Shown piece after piece: positions 26,928-36,813 of a stretch of 64,000 nt of DNA. The first letter of the stretch is position 1; each line of letters starts with the position of its first letter. The position numbers and the translations under genes are program-made. Where the stretch lies: contig NZ_CP017477.1 of NCBI RefSeq assembly GCF_001761365.1, forward strand, positions 2,842,001 through 2,906,000. The letters run 5' to 3'. The stretch is from Polaribacter vadi. GTDB lineage: Bacteria > Bacteroidota > Bacteroidia > Flavobacteriales > Flavobacteriaceae. The notes beneath the pieces are model-generated. The model was given only the letters and a program-made list of their open reading frames with translations. It did no database searches and was not told the origin of the DNA.

Positions 26928-29108
26928 TTATAGTTCTCCTGAAAAATCTGCACTTACATCTTTACCTGCAAGACCGTCTGCAGTACCTTTATAAGCATGT
27001 TTTCTTTCATAATTTGTATCCCAAATATTTGGTGATTCATCTGGTAACCAATATTGGTGTTCTTGTTCATTATCAGAAATACCCCAAATTGTAATTCCAT
27101 ATTGTTGAGCAGCTGGGATATTTTCTTTGTACATATCAATAATGTATTTATACATATCAGATTGATCTGCTAACTGCTCGTTTGTTGGACTTGCAGTTCC
27201 TAATCTAACATCTAGCTCCGAAATTTTAATCATCTTACCAGTTGCAGCAAGTTTTTGGAACATTTGTACAATATTATCTCTATCTGTATTTAAAGAAACG
27301 TGCATTTGTGTACCAATACCGTCTACAGTTGCTCCTTGGCTTTCTATATATTGTGTGTATTGAATAATTCCATCACATTTTGCTAAACTAGCTTCTAAAT
27401 TATAATCGTTGATAAAAAGTACATCATTAGCATTACCATATTGTCTTGCTAATTTAAAAGCAGTTACTGCATAGTCTTTACCTAAGTATTTAACCCAGTA
27501 GAACTCGTCGTCTGCTAAATCTGCAACATTACCATCACGTAAAGAACCACCTTCTTTCATTGGTTCGTTTACAACATCCCAAGCTTTTACGTCATTTTTA
27601 TAACGACCTACCATTTGAGAAATCCAGCTTTCTAATGCATCTCCAATAATTTGTGCTTTTTCTTCATCTGTTTTTTCAACAATCGTTGGTCCAGAACCTC
27701 CACCTGCATCTCCAGATGTAAATACAATATCATCTATGTAATAGGTTGTAGCAGTTTCTCCAAAATCGAAAATAAACTTTGTTTTATCATCTGTAGAAGG
27801 TGTAATAGTTCTTGTAACTTGCGTCCAAGTTGTACCTACTTGAATACCTCCATAATAATCGCCTCCATAACTGTCATTTTGAATTTCTACTTGTAAATTT
27901 GCACTTGTTGTAGCTTTTACCCAAAAACTACATGTGTAGTCTTTACCAAGTTCTAAAGCTTGGTTAAAAGTAAATACTTGCTGTGCCTCATAATTATTAG
28001 CAGCTGTTGGGTTTGTTAATACCATAGCATAACCATTACCTCCAAAGCCTTCTCCAGCAGCAGAAACATCTCTTGAAGAACCATTTCCATAACCACTCCA
28101 TCCATCAAGTGTTCCATTTTCAAAGTCTCCATTTGTAATTAGATTTTCAGGTTGAGCATCTAAATCTACTACATTAATATTTTCTACATCGATTAAATAA
28201 GTTACACCAGATACATAACCTAAATCAAAATTAAATACAAATGTTGTTGCATTTGTTTGAAAATCTTCGCTATTTAGTGTTATTTTAACTTGTTGCCATT
28301 CTGATGATGTACTAAAAGATTCTGTAACATTACCTGTGCCATACCAATCCATCCAAGGATATTGGTTTACAAGATTATCATCAAAAGAAATTCTTCCTTG
28401 CCCAGCTTGATCTGATTTTATATAAAAAGAAAGCTCATAAGAATGCCCACTCACAATAGTGATAGCTGGGGTGCCTAATTGTAATTCCCAAGGATTAGAT
28501 GTGCCATCTGCAATCATTTGAACTGCTTGCGAAGTGCTTGATAAACCTTCACCTTCTACTACAGAAATTGCAGTATTCCAAGAGCCTGCCCAACCATTTA
28601 GAGAACCATCTCTTAAAGAGGTTAAATCTAAAGAATTAGCTCCACTAGAACCTGGTATTACTGTTGGTGCAATTAAACCATTTAAGTAGCTTGCATTATT
28701 ATTTTGATGCCAAGCTAAGGTATGACCATAGACTGTTAAACCTGCTTCTTTTGTTTTTGCAATAAAATTGTCTATAGTTGCAAAATTTAACTCTCCATTT
28801 GAGTTTACCATAGCTCCATGCTTCATTGCATATCCTGCAGTAACATCATCAAAGTTTTCATTTGTAATTGTACGATATACTTCGTCATTTAAATATAAAT
28901 CTACACCTATACCATTTCCTAATATAAAATCTGTGTAAGTGTTTAAAGCGTCGTATCTACTAATTTTTTCTGCTAAACCTAAAGGTAACTCAGCTGTGGT
29001 TACTTCACCTTTATCTGCATCTTTTCCCCATTCCATCAAATCATCTTCACATGATAGAAATAGGGCTGAAGACAATATTATAATTGGTAGTAATTTATTG
29101 TATTTCAT
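26928..29108 (-). CDS. Endo-1,4-beta-xylanase, GH10 interrupted by two carbohydrate-binding modules
   Basis: A 726-residue surface lipoprotein (lipobox FLSC, Cys20) that cuts the xylan backbone. The GH10 barrel is split: the first strands are at about 45-145 (VYGHTLAWHQ) and the remainder at about 480-715, with acid/base Glu515 in DVVNEP and nucleophile Glu631 in ISELDVR. Between them lie two CBM4/9-like beta-sandwiches (about 158-316 and 322-466, the second starting ENLITNGDFENGTLDGW). This layout is known from xylan loci of gut Bacteroides. It is the last gene of the operon. Both catalytic residues are intact. Confidence 0.95.
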   Translation of the reverse strand: MKYNKLLPIIILSSALFLSCEDDLMEWGKDADKGEVTTAELPLGLAEKISRYDALNTYTDFILGNGIGVDLYLNDEVYRTITNENFDDVTAGYAMKHGAMVNSNGELNFATIDNFIAKTKEAGLTVYGHTLAWHQNNNASYLNGLIAPTVIPGSSGANSLDLTSLRDGSLNGWAGSWNTAISVVEGEGLSSTSQAVQMIADGTSNPWELQLGTPAITIVSGHSYELSFYIKSDQAGQGRISFDDNLVNQYPWMDWYGTGNVTESFSTSSEWQQVKITLNSEDFQTNATTFVFNFDLGYVSGVTYLIDVENINVVDLDAQPENLITNGDFENGTLDGWSGYGNGSSRDVSAAGEGFGGNGYAMVLTNPTAANNYEAQQVFTFNQALELGKDYTCSFWVKATTSANLQVEIQNDSYGGDYYGGIQVGTTWTQVTRTITPSTDDKTKFIFDFGETATTYYIDDIVFTSGDAGGGSGPTIVEKTDEEKAQIIGDALESWISQMVGRYKNDVKAWDVVNEPMKEGGSLRDGNVADLADDEFYWVKYLGKDYAVTAFKLARQYGNANDVLFINDYNLEASLAKCDGIIQYTQYIESQGATVDGIGTQMHVSLNTDRDNIVQMFQKLAATGKMIKISELDVRLGTASPTNEQLADQSDMYKYIIDMYKENIPAAQQYGITIWGISDNEQEHQYWLPDESPNIWDTNYERKHAYKGTADGLAGKDVSADFSGEL

Positions 29109-29138
29109 TTCATTTATTTTTTTAATATTTATTTTTTG

Positions 29139-30500
29139 TTAAAAATCACTAAAAGCTGGTGTTTCTAAAGAAACTATTCTCCAATTGTCAGTATATACTT
29201 TAACAGAGGTTGCTGAAGATAGAAACTCTACATCACTATCTTTTCTTGTTACATTACTTAATTGAATGTCTGAATTATTAAAGAAAAATCCGAAATTTTT
29301 ATAAGTAGCGCCTTCTCTTAATAATAAAATATCTTCAAAAGTAAATTCTGTACTATCATCAGAAAAACTATAAAAATCTGTAAACGGAATAGTTACTGTT
29401 GTCCAACCTGTAGTTTGAAAAGGTTCTATTTCTTCATCAACTATCCATGGTACATAATTATAAACGGCTCCATTCCATTCACCACCGTTAAAATTGTTTA
29501 TCAATAAAACTTGTAAAAAACCACTACCTTCCCAAGGTTCTGGTACAAAAACATCGAACTGAAAACCTACTTGATCTAAAGGTGTTTCTGCAGGTATGTA
29601 TGGTGTTAACTGTGCTCTCCAGCTTTCGCCACCAGAAGTGAAAACTTCTGAATTTCTATTAGATGCTGCTGGAAAAGGATCTGTTCCTGTAGGTCCATGA
29701 TATACATATTTACCTTGTGACACATTACCTTCACCAATACTTGCAGATTGTAATTCGTCTTGACGAATAGTGTCACCAAATTCTCCTAGATCTCCATTAC
29801 CATCAAAGTCTAAAATAACTCCTTTTTTAAAGTTAAAATAGGCAGGTGAGTAGGCACCACCATTTGCACTTTCAATAAATAGAGAACCCCCATCTTCAGA
29901 AACACCTGCAGGAACGGTTACAATAAAAAACTCTCCATCTTCATCTACTACAATTCCGTCAGAAACTTCGATATCTCCTGGAAAAACAACTTTACTTATT
30001 TCAATTAAACCAGTACCATAAACTGTAATTTGCTCATTTGGTAATGGCATAGTGTTCGAAATATTTGTAATTACGGGTGCAGATGAACGAATTTCGAAAG
30101 AAAAGGTAGTTTCGTTATTACTATTTATAAAACGTATAGTATTACGAACATCATCTTCTGCTTCTATTGTTGGTGTATCTCCAGACACACGAATTAACAT
30201 TGATGTGTTTGATAAATAAACTGGGTTGAAATAAGTTGAATATCCGTTTATTAATACTTGCTTAAGGCCTAAAAACCCAGAACCCTCAATACGTATTAGC
30301 TGTCCAAGACGTGCAAAAGAAACCTCTCTATCTTGCACATCAGAATTTACATCTTGTAAATAAACTTTACTAATGGTAATTGGACCACCACCAGCATTTT
30401 CGTCTTCATTTTCACAAGAAGTAAAAGCTATAGCTATAAACATTGTTAGAAACAATGCTATGGGTTTCCAGTAATTTTTGTTTGAAATATATTTTTTCAT
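29139..30500 (-). CDS. Surface glycan-binding lipoprotein with IPT/TIG domains
   Basis: About 453 residues, lipoprotein (lipobox FTSC, Cys29). Two IPT/TIG immunoglobulin-like domains follow (about 40-125, EGSGFLGLKQVLING; and 127-215, ITVYGTGLIEISKVVFPGD). The C-terminal binding domain of about 230 residues is rich in surface Trp and Tyr (GESWRAQLTPYIPAE, WNGAVYNYVPWIV). This order matches the SGBP proteins that follow SusC/SusD in xylan and glucan loci and hold the polymer at the cell surface. The ATG at 30500 is used; the TTG at 30512 is less likely. It lies between susD-like and xylanase genes on one transcript. Confidence 0.88.
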   Translation of the reverse strand: MKKYISNKNYWKPIALFLTMFIAIAFTSCENEDENAGGGPITISKVYLQDVNSDVQDREVSFARLGQLIRIEGSGFLGLKQVLINGYSTYFNPVYLSNTSMLIRVSGDTPTIEAEDDVRNTIRFINSNNETTFSFEIRSSAPVITNISNTMPLPNEQITVYGTGLIEISKVVFPGDIEVSDGIVVDEDGEFFIVTVPAGVSEDGGSLFIESANGGAYSPAYFNFKKGVILDFDGNGDLGEFGDTIRQDELQSASIGEGNVSQGKYVYHGPTGTDPFPAASNRNSEVFTSGGESWRAQLTPYIPAETPLDQVGFQFDVFVPEPWEGSGFLQVLLINNFNGGEWNGAVYNYVPWIVDEEIEPFQTTGWTTVTIPFTDFYSFSDDSTEFTFEDILLLREGATYKNFGFFFNNSDIQLSNVTRKDSDVEFLSSATSVKVYTDNWRIVSLETPAFSDF

Positions 30501-30522
30501 ATTACTATTCAATTTTTATAAA

Positions 30523-32154
30523 TTAAAATAAATCTGTTATTCTTTCTTCAGTAAATTCGTAAGGTACAGGTGCCTCTCTTAACAAAGGATTTTGTACCAC
30601 CTCAGATTCTGGATAAGGTAAAAGGAAAATACCTTCATTTACTGCTCCAATAGCACGTGCTTGTGTATCTCTAGTAGCGTCTACTGAAACGTCATTTGTT
30701 GGAGCATCGTAAAGAATTGGCACAATGTTACCTCTATCTTGAGATGTAATATAATTTATTACTTCTTGTTGTTCGTAATAAGATCTACGTACTAAATCGT
30801 ACCAATATTGGCCCTCCATACAAAGTTCTATTCTTCTTTCTTTAATGATATCTTCATAAGTTAAACTTGTTTTAGAATCTAAACCTGCACGTGTACGTAA
30901 TAAATTTACATACATTAAAGCATTAGCATCTGTAGTGGTTTGATTATTACCTAAAACTGCTTCAGCATAGTTTAAATATACTTCTCCTAAACGCATCATA
31001 TATGTATTTAATGCCGAGTTTTGTCTTGAAATAAGTGGGTTGTCTTTAGTAGAACCTACGACACCTTTTTTTACGTTAACAAATGTGTTTTCATGATCTA
31101 CTGTATAACCTCCATTAGAAATATTTATTTCTGGATAAAAATCTCCATCTGCCATCCAAGTTGCTTTACGACGTAAATCATCAGTTTCGTATTCTTGCAA
31201 TACATCATAAGAAGCTCTTGTCCAATAACCATATGCTACATCGTTTCCTGTAATATCAGAACCCAATGCAAAGAATCCTTGTTGGAAATTATTTGTTCCA
31301 TATTCTCCATTTGGCACCCATTGTAATGCAAATATTGATTCTTGATTATTGTTATTTTCTATTGTAAATAAATCAGCATAATCATCCATTAACATATATG
31401 GTCCTTCATTAATTACCTTTTCTGATGCTTTTATTGATAAATCTAAATATTCCTGATTTCTATTACCACTATTTGGGTTATCACTTAAACCAGAATAAGA
31501 TAAATATATTCTCGATAGCATACCAAAAGCGCTATATTTTGTAACACGACCATTATTTGCTGGTTGCTCTGGTAGATATTTAGCAGCATATTCTAAATCT
31601 CTCATTGCAAATTCATAAACATCGTTTCTAGAGTTTTTATTTACAATTGGGTTACTAACCAAATCTTTTGGATTTGTAGAAAGAATAACATCTCCCCATA
31701 ATGATGCTAAATACCAATAAGCTGTTCCTCTCATAAATCTAGCTTCTGCTATATATAGTTTTTGTGTATCTTCATCTACAGGACTTTGTTGTATGCCATC
31801 TATAACGTTGTTAGATTGTTGAACAACATTGTAAAAAGAAGACCAAGCTTCTACTAACGGACCTGTTAAGGCACTTTCTGCTAAATCGCTAAAAGGATAA
31901 ATATAATCTGAGAAAGGTGCATATAAATTATAGGATTTACCATCTCCTAAACCATAATAAAATTTAGTGTTAAAATCAAACCAAACTCTATTGTAAAGTG
32001 GTGCTGTTGCAGCTTTAAAATCATCTTCAGAGGCGTAAAAGTTATCTAGAGTGTAAGTATCATTTGGTTCTACATCTAAAAACTCACTACAACTAGAAAG
32101 TGCAGACATTGTAATTAGGATAAGTAAGGTGTATATAATTTTTTTTGTTTTCAT
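30523..32154 (-). CDS. SusD/RagB-family nutrient-binding lipoprotein
   Basis: A 543-residue outer-membrane lipoprotein that forms the lid of the SusC transporter. It has a signal peptide and lipobox ALSSC (Cys22), SEFLDVEPNDTYT after the anchor, helical TPR-like repeats (AEARFMRGTAYWYLASLWGD) and the C-terminal SusD segment (IKERRIELCMEGQYWYDLVRR, FLLPYPESEVVQNPLL). It starts 11 bases after the susC-like stop and ends 22 bases before the glycan-binding protein gene. The substrate is probably xylan or xylo-oligosaccharides, judged from the adjoining GH10 enzyme. Confidence 0.95.
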   Translation of the reverse strand: MKTKKIIYTLLILITMSALSSCSEFLDVEPNDTYTLDNFYASEDDFKAATAPLYNRVWFDFNTKFYYGLGDGKSYNLYAPFSDYIYPFSDLAESALTGPLVEAWSSFYNVVQQSNNVIDGIQQSPVDEDTQKLYIAEARFMRGTAYWYLASLWGDVILSTNPKDLVSNPIVNKNSRNDVYEFAMRDLEYAAKYLPEQPANNGRVTKYSAFGMLSRIYLSYSGLSDNPNSGNRNQEYLDLSIKASEKVINEGPYMLMDDYADLFTIENNNNQESIFALQWVPNGEYGTNNFQQGFFALGSDITGNDVAYGYWTRASYDVLQEYETDDLRRKATWMADGDFYPEINISNGGYTVDHENTFVNVKKGVVGSTKDNPLISRQNSALNTYMMRLGEVYLNYAEAVLGNNQTTTDANALMYVNLLRTRAGLDSKTSLTYEDIIKERRIELCMEGQYWYDLVRRSYYEQQEVINYITSQDRGNIVPILYDAPTNDVSVDATRDTQARAIGAVNEGIFLLPYPESEVVQNPLLREAPVPYEFTEERITDLF

Positions 32155-32165
32155 ATTATATATTA

Positions 32166-35100
32166 TTAAAATTTAACATTTAAGCCTACAGTAAAGATTA
32201 ATGGAGATGGATATCTACCATTATCAAAACCTGTTAAAAGTGCGTCTTGGTTAATTGATCCTACTTCAGGATCAAAACCTGAATATTTTGTAAAAGTTGC
32301 TACGTTTTGTGTATTTGTGTAAACTCTAAGTGATTGAAGACCAAATTTAGAAACCGATTCACTTGAAAAATTATAACCTAAAGAAATGTTTTTAATTCTA
32401 ATATAAGAACCATCTTCAACAAATCTATCACTAAAACGATAGTTAGATGCAGATGAAGCTGGTGATGCACCTATTCTTGGCATATATTGATCTCCTCCAA
32501 CAATTTCAACATTACGATAATCGTTTGGCCCATTTGGATCTATTAAATCTAATTGGGCGTAACCTAATGCTGAAGTTAATAGGTTGTGATTATTTCTAGG
32601 GTTTTCTAAAAAACGACGTTGATAATTTACAACTTCATTACCATAAGACCCTGTTATGAATATATTAAAATCGAAATCTTTGTATTTAAAAGTGTTACCA
32701 AAACCAAAAGTAAAATCTGCTTCTGGATTACCAATGTAACTTAAATCTTGCTCGTTTATAACACCATCATTATTTACATCTTCAAAAATGTAATCTCCTA
32801 TCCAAGCACTATTTTCTGCAATTTCCATATCTTCTGGTAACGCAGTTGGCACAACATTTCCATTTGCATCTTTGTAGTAAAAATCAGTAGCTTTTTCAAA
32901 CCTCCCAATAACTTTATAGCCATAATATTGCCCAATTGGTTGACCAACAGCTGTTCTTGTAACTGTTGTTATGTCTGAACCTTCTTGTAAAGTTCTGTCT
33001 ATAACACCTGTTTCTGATACTAGAGAAAGTACTTTGTTCTCGTTATTTGAAAAAGTAATGTTAGAACTCCAACTAAAGTTTTTAGTTTCTACGTTTAAAG
33101 TGTTTAGCGTAAATTCGATTCCTTTATTTTCAAGTGAACCAATATTTACAAAAGGTGCAGCTGCAGAACCTTGTCCTTGAGAACCAACGTAAGCTGGTAA
33201 AGGTAATAATAATAGTAAGTTTTTTGTCTTCTTATAATACAAGTCAGTAATAAACTCAACTCTATTGTTAAAAAGACTTAAATCTATACCAAAGTTACTG
33301 GAAGCAGTTGTTTCCCACTCTAAATCTGGATTTGCAATATTAGCTGCAAGAACACCTGTACCCCAATTGGTAGCAGTTGCATTTAATGCTATTGTATATC
33401 TATTATTTGGTACAGCTTGGTTACCTACTTCTCCCCATCCTAAACGAAATTTTAAATTACTTATTACATCACTATCTTTTAAGAAGTTTTCTTCTGAAGC
33501 TTTCCAAGCGAATGCAGCTGAAGGAAAGGTTCCCCATTTATTACCTTCTGCAAATCTAGAAGAACCATCTCTACGTACTGTTGCAGTAAGTAAATATTTA
33601 TCATCAAAATTATAAAATACTCTACCAAAATAAGAACTTATAGTACTAACATTACTGTTGTTACGAACATTAGCAGTTGTTGGATCTCCAGCACTTAAAT
33701 CCGTTACTCCGTTTGATAAATATCCAGATACAGAACCAAATAAGTTTTCATACGAACTTTTTTGTAATTCTTGACCTAAAGTTAAATTAAGATTATGAGC
33801 ACCAAAAGTATTATTATAAGTTAAAACATTATTCCAACTCCAAAATTTGCTAAATGTTTTTTCTCTAGAACCTGAAGCTACATCAGTAAAATCGAACTCA
33901 CTAAAATAATAAGAAGGATTAAATGTATATCTGTTTCCAAAACCATAGCTAAAAGCATATTCTGATTTTACTTTAAGAGCATTCATTATTTTAACTTCTG
34001 CATATGCATTAGCTCTAACACCAATTTGTTCGTTTCTGTTTTCATTTAATAAAGCTTTACCTACTGGATTTGATGGTGCAAACTCATCACTTGGACCAGC
34101 AAAGGAACCATCAGGGTTGCTTACAGGAACATTTGGTGTTTGTCTTAATGCTGTTATAATTAATCCATCATTAGAAAAAGTATTTTCTTGTTTAGAATTA
34201 CTTATAGCAATATTTACGCCTAATTTTAAATAATCTTTAACTTGAGAATCTATTACACCTCTTAAGTTAAATCTATTAAAACCAGAACCAATAGCAATAC
34301 CTTCTTGTTCTAAATAGCCAATACCCATAGCAAAGGTTGTTTTTTCGTTACCACCTGATGCAGAAAAGTTATGGCTTTGCATTAGAGCTTTAGTGAACAT
34401 TTCTTCTTGCCAATCTGTACCTTCTCCAAATAAATCTGCTCTGATAAAGTTATTGTCTCTTTCTACAATTCCTAAATCTGATCTTGTATTTTTATGAGTA
34501 GCATATTCTTGAAGGTTTAAGACGTCTAATTTTTTTGGTATTTCTTGAAAACCAAAATAAGTATCATAACCTAACGAAAGTCTACCATTTCTTCCACGTT
34601 TTGTAGTAATCATAATAACACCATTAGAAGCTCTAGAACCATAAATAGCAGTTGCAGATGCATCTTTTAAAACATCAATAGAAAGTATGTCTGATGGATT
34701 AATAGATGATAAAGGATTTTCGGTATTAGAACCTGTACCACCACTAATAACCACACCATCAATAACAAAAATGGGCTCGTTACTTAAACTTAATGAACTT
34801 ATACCACGTATACGAATTGAAGAACTACCTCCTGGAGCACCACTATTTTGTTGAATTTGAACTCCTGCAGCACGACCCTGTAGTACTTGATCTATAGTTG
34901 TACTAACCGTTTTCTCTATTGATTCGCTAGAGATAGAAACGACGGAACCTGTTAGATCGCTTCTTTTCATTGTTCCGTAACCAATTACTACAATTTCGTC
35001 AAGTGCTTGAGAGTCTTCTACCAAAATTACATCAATTGAGGTGGTGTTATTTACAGAAATTTCTTTACTGGTGTAGCCAAGATAACTGAAGACTAATATA

Positions 35101-35327
35101 CCATCAGTAGGTACGTTTGAAATTGTATAGTTTCCATCAAAGTCAGTTGAAGTCCCTTTTGCAGTTCCCTTAATTAAAATAGTTACTCCAAGTAATGGTC
35201 CCTGTTTATCAGTTACAGTTCCTGAAACTGTTACTTGAGCGTTTAAGTAACCGCAAAACAAGAACATTAAACCTAAAAAAACTCGCTTTCTAATGTTTTT
35301 GTTTTTAAAAAATAAAAAGTTTATCAT
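32166..35327 (-). CDS. SusC/RagA-family TonB-dependent transporter
   Basis: A 1053-residue outer-membrane oligosaccharide transporter and first gene of the xylan operon. Features in order: a signal peptide (1-31, ending LNAQ), a carboxypeptidase-like domain (about 33-115, SGTVTDKQGPLLGVTI, FDGNYTISNV), a plug with the SusC signature (ALDEIVVIGYGTMKR, then SIRIRGISSL and NGVIMITTKRG), a 22-strand-type barrel, and the terminal strand FTVGLNVKF. The promoter and a candidate LacI operator lie about 90-125 bases upstream. Length and motifs are typical. Specificity for xylan fragments is inferred from the neighbouring xylanase. Confidence 0.96.
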   Translation of the reverse strand: MINFLFFKNKNIRKRVFLGLMFLFCGYLNAQVTVSGTVTDKQGPLLGVTILIKGTAKGTSTDFDGNYTISNVPTDGILVFSYLGYTSKEISVNNTTSIDVILVEDSQALDEIVVIGYGTMKRSDLTGSVVSISSESIEKTVSTTIDQVLQGRAAGVQIQQNSGAPGGSSSIRIRGISSLSLSNEPIFVIDGVVISGGTGSNTENPLSSINPSDILSIDVLKDASATAIYGSRASNGVIMITTKRGRNGRLSLGYDTYFGFQEIPKKLDVLNLQEYATHKNTRSDLGIVERDNNFIRADLFGEGTDWQEEMFTKALMQSHNFSASGGNEKTTFAMGIGYLEQEGIAIGSGFNRFNLRGVIDSQVKDYLKLGVNIAISNSKQENTFSNDGLIITALRQTPNVPVSNPDGSFAGPSDEFAPSNPVGKALLNENRNEQIGVRANAYAEVKIMNALKVKSEYAFSYGFGNRYTFNPSYYFSEFDFTDVASGSREKTFSKFWSWNNVLTYNNTFGAHNLNLTLGQELQKSSYENLFGSVSGYLSNGVTDLSAGDPTTANVRNNSNVSTISSYFGRVFYNFDDKYLLTATVRRDGSSRFAEGNKWGTFPSAAFAWKASEENFLKDSDVISNLKFRLGWGEVGNQAVPNNRYTIALNATATNWGTGVLAANIANPDLEWETTASSNFGIDLSLFNNRVEFITDLYYKKTKNLLLLLPLPAYVGSQGQGSAAAPFVNIGSLENKGIEFTLNTLNVETKNFSWSSNITFSNNENKVLSLVSETGVIDRTLQEGSDITTVTRTAVGQPIGQYYGYKVIGRFEKATDFYYKDANGNVVPTALPEDMEIAENSAWIGDYIFEDVNNDGVINEQDLSYIGNPEADFTFGFGNTFKYKDFDFNIFITGSYGNEVVNYQRRFLENPRNNHNLLTSALGYAQLDLIDPNGPNDYRNVEIVGGDQYMPRIGASPASSASNYRFSDRFVEDGSYIRIKNISLGYNFSSESVSKFGLQSLRVYTNTQNVATFTKYSGFDPEVGSINQDALLTGFDNGRYPSPLIFTVGLNVKF

Positions 35328-35415
35328 AAAATTTAGTTTAAAAATAATTTTTACATTTCTGTAGTTGTTCTATAATCTATGTATTCTATTTTACCATAAA
35401 TATGCACTATCTTGA

Positions 35416-35452
35416 CAAAGATATAAATATTTTTAAATAAAACAATCGATTG
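35416..35452 (-). promoter_or_regulatory. susC promoter with overlapping CG-centred operator
   Basis: On the minus strand: ATTG (35443-35446), 19 bases, then TATCTTTG (35416-35423), a good primary-sigma promoter with a leader of about 80 bases. The perfect palindrome CAATCGATTG at 35443-35452 covers the -33 box. CG-centred palindromes are typical of LacI-family operators, and a LacI-type gene lies at the other end of the locus. Confidence 0.6.
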
Positions 35453-35823
35453 CGTAAATATTTACTAAAATTAAAAAAAACCATTATTTTTATTAAAAAT
35501 AGCTTTTAAAAAACTCAAATAAATGTTGATTTTTTTTTCTGATAAAACTAATTTTATTTGGTAGTAATAAATCTAATAGTAAACGTATATCCTTATCAAA
35601 TCCTTACTATAAAAGGACTTAAAAAACCAAGAAATTATTAATCAGATGAATCTAATTTTTGAATGATACTCTTAAGAAAAACCATCAATTATTTTCTACC
35701 TGATAAATGAAAATTGGGTTTTATATTTAGATGTTTATTCTAAATTCTATTTTTCAGGTTCAAAAATTATCATGTTTTTGAATCAAAAAATAATTGGTGA
35801 AAATTATTTAAGAAAACGAAACT
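35453..35823. other. AT-rich intergenic region, no gene seen
   Basis: No reading frame with homology, RNA or terminator was recognised in this stretch between the susC promoter and the small membrane protein gene. The only feature is the right copy of an imperfect direct repeat at 35694-35720, matching 26811-26840. Confidence 0.5.
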
Positions 35824-36177
35824 CTAATTATTAGATTCTTTTGCTTTAAAATGTCTTTTTCTGTTGTAACCAATAATAGCAATTGTTAGTACAATGATAT
35901 TTAAAATGGTTCCAAGCTTTGCATCTTTCCAATCCATAATAATTAAATATTGTGAAAGACAAACCGCTATAATTATCAAGTTTATCCATTTTTTATTATT
36001 TAGTAACGCTGAGGATGCATATAAGAATAATAAAAATGTAAGTAGCCAAAGTGCTCCCATAGGTTTTGAAATACTTAAAAGTCCTTTAAATATTTCTGTC
36101 GTGAAAAAGGCTTTTATAAAGCCTATTAAATGTAACAAACCATGAAAAATAAGTAATAATGCATAAAAGTATTTCAT
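35824..36177 (-). CDS. Four-helix membrane protein, function unknown
   Basis: A 117-residue protein that is almost entirely hydrophobic, with four predicted membrane helices (about 3-22, 38-56, 63-80 and 87-104). A histidine-containing motif HGLLHLIGFIKAF near the N terminus and a basic C-terminal tail (NRKRHFKAK) are the only distinctive parts. I do not recognise a characterised family. It stands alone, between the xylan locus and a gene-poor decayed region, with no partner genes. Confidence 0.6.
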   Translation of the reverse strand: MKYFYALLLIFHGLLHLIGFIKAFFTTEIFKGLLSISKPMGALWLLTFLLFLYASSALLNNKKWINLIIIAVCLSQYLIIMDWKDAKLGTILNIIVLTIAIIGYNRKRHFKAKESNN

Positions 36178-36813
36178 AATTTAATTTTTAGTGATTTCTA
36201 ATTTTCCTGTTATTTGATTTAGGGTAATTTAAAATACTAAAGGGGTTTCTTCTGTATTAATTTTGTTGGAAAATTCTCCAATAAAATTTAGGTATTTTTC
36301 TTCTTTCTTAATATAATTTGCTTTTCGTATCAATATCAGAAAGTTCTTCATAAACTAAAGAGTTTCAACAGAAGTTCAATTTCTAAAAAAATTGTTTGTA
36401 TTATTCTATTGTCTTTATTTGAATAATTTATAATTGTTTTTTTTAATCAAAGAAGGAGGAAATAGGTACAATAAAGGTTGTCTCTGTAATATGAGATAAC
36501 AAATATGATTATTAGCTAAAAGCTAGTGCTATATCTTTGATTTAAATTCTGTATTATCATAATTGAGTTAAAAAATTAATAGCTAAGTTACAAGAGATAA
36601 AAAAGATAAACTATGATAATAATTAGTTTAATAATTTATTTTATGATTTTGTTTTGTGTTTCAACTTATGTTTCACAAAATCAATCTATTAATGTCTTAT
36701 AAATATATAAAAAATAATAATAAACATATTGTAAAATAAAAAATATAGAAAAGATTAGATTTTTTTTATAAAAAATTAATATGTTTTGATATGCATTAAT
36801 TAAAAAAAAACAA
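36178..36813. other. Long non-coding, decayed region
   Basis: About 640 bases with no recognisable complete gene. A 40-codon minus-strand frame at 36229-36351 (MKNFLILIRKANYIKKEE to ETPLVF) could be the tail of a lost gene but has no family I can name. The rest is very AT-rich and broken in all frames. Together with the broken transaldolase that follows, this looks like a stretch undergoing gene decay. Confidence 0.45.

Noticed and set aside
33265..33615. A 116-codon open frame on the + strand
   Set aside because: Antisense to the SusC-type gene; no recognisable domain and no start context.
36229..36351. A 40-codon minus-strand gene
   Set aside because: Too short, no family recognised, and in a decaying region; mentioned only in the intergenic entry.
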